Assembly: GCA_020528935.1 (NCBI GenBank)
Contig: JAJDFU010000604.1
Span: forward strand, 1 to 5,148
Length of the DNA: 5,148 bases
Reading direction: 5' to 3'
DNA from: Saprospiraceae bacterium
GTDB lineage: Bacteria; Bacteroidota; Bacteroidia; Chitinophagales; Saprospiraceae
Each line of letters opens with the position of its first letter. The first letter of the stretch is position 1. Below the pieces are notes generated by a model, which saw only the letters and a program-made list of their open reading frames with translations, was not told where the DNA came from and ran no database searches. Below are positions 1 through 3,408 of the stretch, one piece after another. Position numbers and translations under genes: made by a program.

Positions 1-29
1 CCCGGAAAGTCGGTGGCGGCCGTTAACAC

Positions 30-326
30 CTACGTGGCGTATCGGATTTCCCATGCATCGGGCTTTCCCGGCCATGTCTGCCGGGCCTGCCCGTTATACT
101 CGCCTAACTCGATCACCCAGGCCAGCCAGTTGTCGTCAAAGGGCGAACGCAGGTATAATTGCCCGATTTCCCTTTCCTCCGGGCCGTACAGCACCCATTC
201 GCGGAAGGAGTCGTTCCAACGGGTATCGGCCGCAGTGAGTTGGGCCGACGAAAAGACCGGTGCAAAAACCAGCAGAAAGACTGCAGTAAGGGCCCGCAGC
301 CCCACCTCAAAACGGAAGATCATCAT
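30..326 (-). CDS. Short secreted Trp-rich protein, probably truncated by an in-frame TAG near the window edge
   Basis: The 98-residue product starts with a typical Sec signal peptide: basic residues at R5 and R11, a hydrophobic core at about 13-25, and a likely cleavage site after SSA near residue 28. The mature part holds three Trp-bounded segments, W37-NDSFRE-W44, a stretch ending NWLAW at 66-70, and W85-PGKPDA-W92. This suggests a small beta-rich repeat protein, exported to the periplasm or surface. I do not recognise a named family; similar short Trp-rich secreted proteins occur in Bacteroidota. The start ATG at 326 (or the next codon, 323) was chosen because the signal peptide begins there and the upstream frame is low-complexity shadow of DUF3127. 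The gene overlaps the DUF3127 stop by 20 bases, so the two are probably cotranslated. The TAG at 32-30 is followed in frame by VLTAATDFPG, which resembles L30-TAADTRWND, so the real protein may continue past the window with a second repeat. Confidence 0.68.
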   Translation of the reverse strand: MMIFRFEVGLRALTAVFLLVFAPVFSSAQLTAADTRWNDSFREWVLYGPEEREIGQLYLRSPFDDNWLAWVIELGEYNGQARQTWPGKPDAWEIRYAT

Positions 327-687
327 CCATACCGGGGGGTTCGCTTTCGGTGCCGGGCAGGGGCGCCTGGTCGGCATCGGGAAATGGTGGCTGCTCGGCC
401 TGAGGCGACGGTGCGGCTGCTTCGGGCTTGGCAATGCGCCAGGCGTTGAGGTTGGTGAAGTACTTGCCGTTCCATTCCCGCCCGCGCAAATCAAAGAATA
501 CCTTGATCGGTTCCCCTTCCTGGTATTCGTCGATCAGCGAACACCGGTCCTGCACCAGCTGAAACTTGATGTACTGGGTATAGCTTCCGTCCATGGTCTC
601 GATCACGAACTCCCGGGCCTGGAAGGTGTCGGTCTTTTGCTCCGTATCAAATTTCTTATGCAGTTTACCCTCGATCTCAAACGACAT
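307..687 (-). CDS. DUF3127 (OB-fold-like) protein with an SSB-like acidic C-terminal tip
   Basis: The 126-residue protein starts MSFEIEGKLHKKF, followed by a region to about residue 87 with FQAREFVIE, QYIKFQLVQDRC, IKVFFDLRGREW and YFTNLNAWRI. These are the hallmarks I associate with the Bacteroidota DUF3127 family, which has an OB-fold-like beta barrel and is of unknown function. Residues 88-119 form a Pro/Ala/Glu/Gln-rich linker that looks disordered. The protein ends MDDDLPF (120-126), closely matching the single-stranded DNA-binding protein tail (E. coli SSB ends MDFDDDIPF), which recruits repair and replication proteins. By inference it is a cytoplasmic nucleic-acid-associated protein that binds partners through its tail; DNA binding is not shown by the sequence. 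The ATG at 687 is preceded by no clear Shine-Dalgarno sequence, but by a TATCTTTA -7-like box. Its last codons double as the first codons of the downstream secreted gene. Confidence 0.88.
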   Translation of the reverse strand: MSFEIEGKLHKKFDTEQKTDTFQAREFVIETMDGSYTQYIKFQLVQDRCSLIDEYQEGEPIKVFFDLRGREWNGKYFTNLNAWRIAKPEAAAPSPQAEQPPFPDADQAPLPGTESEPPGMDDDLPF

Positions 688-705
688 GAGTTTGCTCTTT
701 TTTGC

Positions 706-730
706 TCGATCTTAAAGATAGGAAGATCGA
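706..730 (-). promoter_or_regulatory. Candidate promoter and operator of the DUF3127 gene
   Basis: On the minus strand, TATCTTTA (720-713) is one base off the Bacteroidota -7 consensus TAnnTTTG and lies about 25 bases before the DUF3127 start. An 8-base perfect inverted repeat, TCGATCTT at 706-713 and AAGATCGA at 723-730, brackets the 9 bases containing most of this box, as an operator would. I see no good -33 TTG at the right distance, which lowers confidence. Between box and start codon lies a 7-base direct repeat (TTTGCTC on the plus strand at 691-697 and 701-707) with a 10-base period, about one helical turn. Confidence 0.35.
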
Positions 731-845
731 TCGCAGATCAGAGCATTTGACGAGCTCCTTTTCCGTGGGATACCGAATAATACCGGTTTTAGGATAAAAA
801 GACCTAGGCCGGAAAATGCTGTGCTTCCTGCCCTCGGGCTGGCGA

Positions 846-943
846 ATTGCAAAGTATTGGCCACCACACAATTATAAGCAGGATGGCGCATTTGCCGCCC
901 CTGTTGCCCACCTTCCAGTTTGGGCATGGAAAAAATTTGCAAT
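846..943. repeat. Separated 8-base inverted repeat ATTGCAAA / TTTGCAAT
   Basis: ATTGCAAA at 846-853 and its perfect reverse complement at 936-943 enclose 82 bases, within which TGCCCA/TGGGCA (905-910/921-926) forms a smaller hairpin. The arms could be ends of a miniature element or part of an RNA fold. I see no target-site duplication next to them, and an 8-base match over this distance can arise by chance. Confidence 0.25.
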
Positions 944-1021
944 GGTCAGGGTATGCCCTAACATAAGTATTTGAAAATAAATGTGTTACCAACCACCTAT
1001 CGTCATTATTCACGGTTTCAG

Positions 1022-1056
1022 GGATAATATGCCAACCGAAAAAGGTCATTGTATCC
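1022..1056. repeat. Imperfect hairpin in the gene-free stretch
   Basis: GGATA (1022-1026) pairs with TATCC (1052-1056). After a 2x2 internal loop, ATG (1029-1031) pairs with CAT (1047-1049), and after a 3-base bulge ACC (1035-1037) pairs with GGT (1044-1046) around a GAAAAA loop. The outer CAGGG (1019-1023) can instead pair with CCCTG (1062-1066), giving a competing fold. There is no following T-run, so it is not a terminator. Confidence 0.25.
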
Positions 1057-1097
1057 TTGAACCCTGGTATAAAATTTGAAACGCGCATGACTGGATG

Positions 1098-1138
1098 GAA
1101 AGAAAATGCCGGAAAGGCAAGTACGGCGGGTTTCTTTC
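1098..1138. repeat. Inverted repeat GAAAGAAA / TTTCTTTC
   Basis: A perfect 8-base inverted repeat (1098-1105 with 1131-1138) encloses a second short stem, TGCCG (1107-1111) with CGGCG (1124-1128, one T-G pair), giving a 41-base stem-loop with a small internal loop and a 12-base apical loop. No T-run follows on either strand, so it is not a standard terminator. Confidence 0.3.
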
Positions 1139-1188
1139 AATTCAACACGCAGGTAACCGGGCATGATTTCTGGCCTCCTGTTTTTTCT

Positions 1189-1205
1189 GCCCTGCGAGGC
1201 GGGGC
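1189..1205 (+). repeat. GC-rich hairpin just downstream of the ArsC-like gene
   Basis: GCCCTGC (1189-1195) and GCGGGGC (1199-1205) can form a 7-base stem (one T-G wobble) with loop GAG, starting 16 bases past the minus-strand stop codon at 1221. Read on the minus strand, where it would have to act on the ArsC-like transcript, the wobble becomes a C-A mismatch and no T-run follows, so it is a poor terminator. Confidence 0.25.
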
Positions 1206-1220
1206 CTGCGGAGGTCCGGA

Positions 1221-1604
1221 CTAACCGGCAGGGGTGTGTGCCGGGCTGGTCAGCCTGTAGATGTCCGTAGGAGTAAGACACAGTATGACCCGGCGGCCCC
1301 GCATGGCGATCGGCGCTTTGATGAGATCGGGATTGTACTGGAAGATCTTTACCCAGCACTCTTCGTCAAAATCGCGGCCGCGGATGTGCTGCTGGTAGTA
1401 CGGATGGGCCTTGTTGAGGAGCGCCTTGGGCTCCAGGCCGATGGCGTGCAGGATCTGCTGCCAGCTGGTACCATTGGAAGGAGTCTGCCCGAAGGCGTAG
1501 GTCTTGAGATGCGGCACCAGGGAGCGGGCGTGCGCTACTGTCATGCGATGCGAGTCCGACTCGGGATTGTAGTAAATGAGGATCTCACGGTCGTGCGTTT
1601 TCAT
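1221..1604 (-). CDS. ArsC/Spx-fold family protein lacking the catalytic cysteine
   Basis: The 127-residue product resembles the ArsC family (thioredoxin fold with a helical insertion): strand EILIYYNP (7-14), a helix from about 21, SWQQILHAIGL (47-57), LLNKAHPYY (62-70), FDEECWVKIFQYNPDLIKAPI (79-99) and a C-terminal strand RRVILCL. True arsenate reductases carry NPxCxxSR with a nucleophilic Cys and an Arg in an RPI motif. Here the matching sites read N13-P-E-S16-D-S-H-R20 and K96-A97-P-I, so both Cys and that Arg are absent. The only cysteines, C83 and C109, lie elsewhere. Arsenate reduction is therefore unlikely; a structural, thiol-sensing or Spx-like regulatory role is possible but not shown. 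The ATG at 1604 fits the family start directly before the first strand. It is separated from rsmG by 91 A+T-rich bases and may have its own promoter. Confidence 0.85.
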   Translation of the reverse strand: MKTHDREILIYYNPESDSHRMTVAHARSLVPHLKTYAFGQTPSNGTSWQQILHAIGLEPKALLNKAHPYYQQHIRGRDFDEECWVKIFQYNPDLIKAPIAMRGRRVILCLTPTDIYRLTSPAHTPAG

Positions 1605-1695
1605 GGCATAAATTTTGCAAGAACATACTTAATTGGTATAATTTAAGGTATTTGTACTAATCAGTAAAGTATTATTTGGAAAAAGGAGTCAGGAA
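1605..1695. promoter_or_regulatory. A+T-rich spacer with inverted repeat before the ArsC-like gene
   Basis: The 91 bases between the rsmG stop and the ArsC-like start are strikingly A+T-rich compared with both genes. ATACTTAA (1625-1632) pairs with TTAAGGTAT (1643-1651) with a single bulged G, forming an 8-base inverted repeat around TTGGTATAAT. Minus-strand candidates for a -7 box are TACCTTAA (1650-1643) and TATGTTCT (1627-1620), neither a full match, and I see no clear -33 TTG. No hairpin plus T-run follows rsmG, so read-through from the upstream operon is possible. Confidence 0.3.
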
Positions 1696-2322
1696 TCAGG
1701 CCTGCACATAAACGACGTACTTCTGCTCGAAGTAGGGGTCGTTCACCCATTCGGAGAGGGGGAAGACCTCGGCGTACTCGCCCTTAGGCAGGGCTTTTCG
1801 TTCGTCCTCGATCTTTCCGCCCTTGAGTGCCAGCAGGCCGTTGGGCAGGGCGTGTTTGTGTTTCAGATGGATGAGGCGCCGGCTCCAGTTCACCAATTTG
1901 TCCAGGCTGGCCACGGCTCTGGAGATCACGAAATCGTATTGGCCCCGGTGTTCTTCGGCCCGAACGTGGATGGGATTGGTATTTTGGAGCTGCAGAGCGG
2001 TGGCGACCTCCTCTACCACGCGTATTTTTTTGCGCGTACCGTCGATGAGGGTGAATTGCACCTCCGGAAAAAGAATAGCCAGGGGGATACCGGGAAACCC
2101 GCCGCCCGTTCCCAGGTCGAGGATTTGCGCCCGGGCTTTGAACGCGATTACCTTGGCGAGCAGCAGGCTGTGCAGCACGTGATGCGGGTACAGCTGTTCG
2201 ATGTCCCTGCGCGAAATCACATTGATCTTCTGATTCCATGTGCGGTACAACGGCCCGAGTTGTTCCAGTTGTCGGATCTGGACTTCGGTCAGCGCCGGGA
2301 AAAGGGCTAGGATCTGCTCCAT
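1696..2322 (-). CDS. rsmG: 16S rRNA (guanine-527-N7)-methyltransferase RsmG (GidB)
   Basis: This 208-residue protein is close to the usual RsmG length. It transfers a methyl group from S-adenosylmethionine to N7 of G527 in the 530 loop of 16S rRNA, in the cytoplasm. Visible family features, in order: YRTWNQKINVISRRD (26-40), the conserved N-terminal helix region; H48-HVLHSLLL; the SAM-binding glycine loop LDLGTGGGFPGIPLA (68-82); D94 after the second strand (FTLIDGT), which contacts the SAM ribose; VRAEEH (120-125); DFVISRAVASLDKL (130-143); and LLALKGGK (163-170). In other bacteria loss of this enzyme gives low-level streptomycin resistance. The ATG at 2322 was chosen over an upstream in-frame ATG (2409) because the extra 29 residues match nothing in the family and overlap the pseudouridine synthase gene. 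It starts one base after that gene's stop (TGA-C-ATG), so translation is probably coupled. Confidence 0.96.
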   Translation of the reverse strand: MEQILALFPALTEVQIRQLEQLGPLYRTWNQKINVISRRDIEQLYPHHVLHSLLLAKVIAFKARAQILDLGTGGGFPGIPLAILFPEVQFTLIDGTRKKIRVVEEVATALQLQNTNPIHVRAEEHRGQYDFVISRAVASLDKLVNWSRRLIHLKHKHALPNGLLALKGGKIEDERKALPKGEYAEVFPLSEWVNDPYFEQKYVVYVQA

Positions 2323-2323
2323 G

Positions 2324-2998
2324 TCAGTCGGCTGAAGATAGCGCGGTGGTAAATGCTTGCCAGATGGAGGTATCGGGCGGCGGAGCGGCAATGAGCTCGG
2401 ATTCGCCACTTACCGGATGTTGGAAACGCAGTTTCCAGGCGTGCAGCTGTATGGAACGGTCCTTGTTGCCGCGGCGAAAACCGTATTTCACATCGCCGCG
2501 TATCGGGCAGCCCACAGATGCCAGTTGCGCGCGGATCTGATGAAAGCGGCCGCTGAAAAGGCTTATCTCCAGCAGGTCGTAGCGCTCGCCTTCGGCCCGG
2601 CGCCGGTAGTGGAGTACTGCTTTTTTGGCTCCTTCCGCGCCGGCCTCGGTCAGCCGGGCCTTGCGGGCGCGGGTGTCGTGGCGAAGGTAGTGTACCAGTT
2701 CGCCGGCCGGTGCCGGCAGAGGCTTCTGTACGATGGCCAGGTAGGTCTTTTGCACGGTCTGTTGCCGAAACTGTTCGTTGAGATGCACCAGTGCGGTTTC
2801 GGTCTTGGCAAAGAGTACAACTCCGCTGGCCGGCCGGTCGATGCGATGAAGGAGATGGACCGGTCCTTTGGTGTAGATCGAGGCCAACTCCAACAGGCTT
2901 TTTTCTCCGGTAGGGTCGGGCTGTACGGCCAGACCAGGGGGCTTGTTGAAGGCGATGAGCTGATTGTTTTTGTACAGAACCAGGCTGCCGATATTCAT
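2324..2998 (-). CDS. RluA-family RNA pseudouridine synthase
   Basis: The 224-residue protein isomerises specific uridines in RNA (23S rRNA or tRNA) to pseudouridine. Motif I is KPPGLAVQP (19-27). The catalytic motif is H51-RID54-RPASG, matching the family HRLDxxTSG with D54 as the nucleophile. Next come K84-TYLAIV, E144-ISLFSGRFHQIRAQLA (motif with the conserved Arg of the active site), then GCPIRGDVKYG (163-173) and LHAWKLRFQHP (185-195). There is no N-terminal S4 domain, and the protein is shorter than RluC/RluD, so it is a compact single-domain member; its exact target cannot be read from the sequence. The start at 2998 sits directly before the first strand (GSLVLYKNNQLIAFNKPPG). It begins 3 bases after the small membrane protein gene and ends 1 base before rsmG, so all three are surely on one transcript. 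Confidence 0.93.
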   Translation of the reverse strand: MNIGSLVLYKNNQLIAFNKPPGLAVQPDPTGEKSLLELASIYTKGPVHLLHRIDRPASGVVLFAKTETALVHLNEQFRQQTVQKTYLAIVQKPLPAPAGELVHYLRHDTRARKARLTEAGAEGAKKAVLHYRRRAEGERYDLLEISLFSGRFHQIRAQLASVGCPIRGDVKYGFRRGNKDRSIQLHAWKLRFQHPVSGESELIAAPPPDTSIWQAFTTALSSAD

Positions 2999-3001
2999 GG
3001 G

Positions 3002-3160
3002 CTAATCCACTTCTTCATAATCCACGTATTCGCCCTCTTCCGGCTGGGCGGGCTTTTCCATGCGGGACTGTTCCCCTCCGCCCAGTGCCCGGGGGGCCAG
3101 ATACAAGCGGTAGAAGAGCCAGATCGCCAGGCCGAGGATGAGCCATTTGAGTAAAACCAT
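3002..3160 (-). CDS. 52-residue single-pass membrane protein with acidic tail
   Basis: The product begins MVLLKWLILGLAIWLFYRLY, one hydrophobic helix (about 2-18) followed by basic R18 and R24, which puts the tail in the cytoplasm by the positive-inside rule. A Gly/Pro/Glu-rich segment follows, then an acidic end EEGEYVDYEEVD (41-52). Small Bacteroidota proteins with this design (an N-terminal helix and a GEYxDYEEV-like ending, similar to the DUF4834 type) are common but uncharacterised; the family match is from memory and tentative. The frame is convincing because the ATG at 3160 sits 20 bases below a perfect TACCTTTG box and its TAG is 3 bases before the pseudouridine synthase ATG. An overlapping 68-codon frame in another register (2995-3201) has no such signals and is probably a shadow. 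Confidence 0.8.
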   Translation of the reverse strand: MVLLKWLILGLAIWLFYRLYLAPRALGGGEQSRMEKPAQPEEGEYVDYEEVD

Positions 3161-3180
3161 AGGTCGATTTCGATTTCGTT

Positions 3181-3188
3181 CAAAGGTA
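3181..3188 (-). promoter_or_regulatory. -7 box (TACCTTTG) of the small-protein / pseudouridine synthase / rsmG operon
   Basis: On the minus strand TACCTTTG is a perfect match to the Bacteroidota -7 consensus TAnnTTTG. It ends 20 bases before the ATG at 3160, giving a leader of about 15 bases. The leader has a short direct repeat (GAAATC twice, AACGAAATCGAAATCGACCT) and no Shine-Dalgarno sequence. No clear -33 TTG is visible at about 19-21 bases upstream (TTC is the closest). Confidence 0.55.
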
Positions 3189-3254
3189 CGGATAATTGCA
3201 CAGGCCGTTGAATGGCAGCCGATTGAGTGGAATGAGCCGCACGGGATATTTTCT

Positions 3255-3262
3255 TAGCTTTG
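3255..3262 (+). promoter_or_regulatory. -7 box (TAGCTTTG) of the DUF2723 gene
   Basis: TAGCTTTG is a perfect match to TAnnTTTG, in the A+T-rich segment GATATTTTCTTAGCTTTGCA. A start of transcription a few bases downstream (about 3267-3270) would give a leader of about 140 bases before the ATG at 3409. The nearest upstream TTG (3223-3225) is 29 bases away, longer than the usual spacing, so the -33 element is weak or absent. Confidence 0.5.
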
Positions 3263-3283
3263 CATTTCGTTACATACCGGCAA

Positions 3284-3314
3284 CGAGGTGGCTTGGAATG
3301 CCCAAGCTACTTCG
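3284..3314 (+). repeat. Leader hairpin 1: 13-base-pair stem
   Basis: CGAGGTGGCTTGG (3284-3296) pairs with CCAAGCTACTTCG (3302-3314) over all 13 positions, two of them G-T wobbles, around a 5-base loop AATGC. On the minus strand the two wobbles become C-A mismatches, so the fold favours RNA read from the plus strand, in the direction of the DUF2723 gene. No T-run follows. Confidence 0.6.
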
Positions 3315-3334
3315 AGTCGGGTGTATACGCAGGG

Positions 3335-3364
3335 GAAAAGGTTTGGTTGCGGTCAAACCTTTTC
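3335..3364 (+). repeat. Leader hairpin 2: perfect 11-base inverted repeat
   Basis: GAAAAGGTTTG (3335-3345) and CAAACCTTTTC (3354-3364) are perfect reverse complements around an 8-base loop GTTGCGGT. The stem ends in only four Ts followed by CGG, so it is a weak intrinsic terminator at best; as part of the DUF2723 leader it could be an attenuator, a protein-binding site or a DNA operator. The loop can also pair with ACCGGCAAC (3276-3284) if one G is bulged, which suggests a possible pseudoknot with the start of hairpin 1. Confidence 0.6.
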
Positions 3365-3408
3365 GGAAGCAGTATAGATCATCGGGACAAACTTCTCAAT
3401 CACCTGAA

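Larger units (their letters stand above)
688..1220. other. 533-base stretch without a convincing gene
   Basis: This lies upstream of the DUF3127 gene and downstream of the ArsC-like gene. Open frames here are short, overlap each other in several frames, and their products have no recognisable domain or motif. The middle (about 940-1080) is clearly richer in A+T than the coding DNA around it. It contains several inverted repeats: 846-853 with 936-943, TGCCCA at 905-910 with TGGGCA at 921-926, a broken hairpin at 1022-1056, 1098-1105 with 1131-1138, and a GC-rich hairpin at 1189-1205. One small plus-strand frame (818-976, about 52 codons) reads fairly smoothly but I cannot support it as a gene. 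The stretch may be decayed DNA, a dispersed repeat or a small RNA locus; the sequence alone does not decide. Confidence 0.5.

Noticed and set aside
13..750. 245-codon plus-strand frame opposite the DUF3127 and secreted-protein genes
   Set aside because: It runs antisense to two minus-strand genes with clear family motifs and a signal peptide; its own product has no recognisable domain. Long shadow frames are expected in GC-rich DNA.
1189..1205. Rho-independent terminator for the ArsC-like gene
   Set aside because: On the relevant minus strand the stem has a mismatch and is followed by A-rich sequence, not a T-run.
1636..1642. Plus-strand TATAAT (E. coli-type -10)
   Set aside because: No plus-strand gene follows; the next gene on that side (rsmG) is on the other strand, and Bacteroidota use a different consensus.
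1784..2310. Alternative frames on both strands inside rsmG
   Set aside because: The RsmG frame carries the full SAM-binding loop and family motifs; the others show none.
2357..3154. 265-codon plus-strand frame
   Set aside because: Antisense to the pseudouridine synthase and small membrane protein, whose catalytic motif and operon spacing are convincing.
2995..3201. 68-codon minus-strand frame overlapping the small membrane protein
   Set aside because: Its start lies within or upstream of the predicted promoter box, it runs into the pseudouridine synthase start, and the product is Ser/Trp/Pro-rich without features. The 52-codon frame fits the promoter and operon spacing.
3276..3330. tRNA-like pieces (TTCGAGTC) in the DUF2723 leader
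   Set aside because: No acceptor stem, no complementary T stem around TTCGAGTC, and no D or anticodon arm can be placed.
3351..3372. GGTCA...GGAAGCAG, resembling the apical loop of bacterial SRP RNA
   Set aside because: The spacing matches, but the GGAA tetraloop and conserved G residues of the symmetric loop are missing, the surrounding bases do not form one long SRP-like hairpin, and the 5' half is part of the perfect 11-base inverted repeat.
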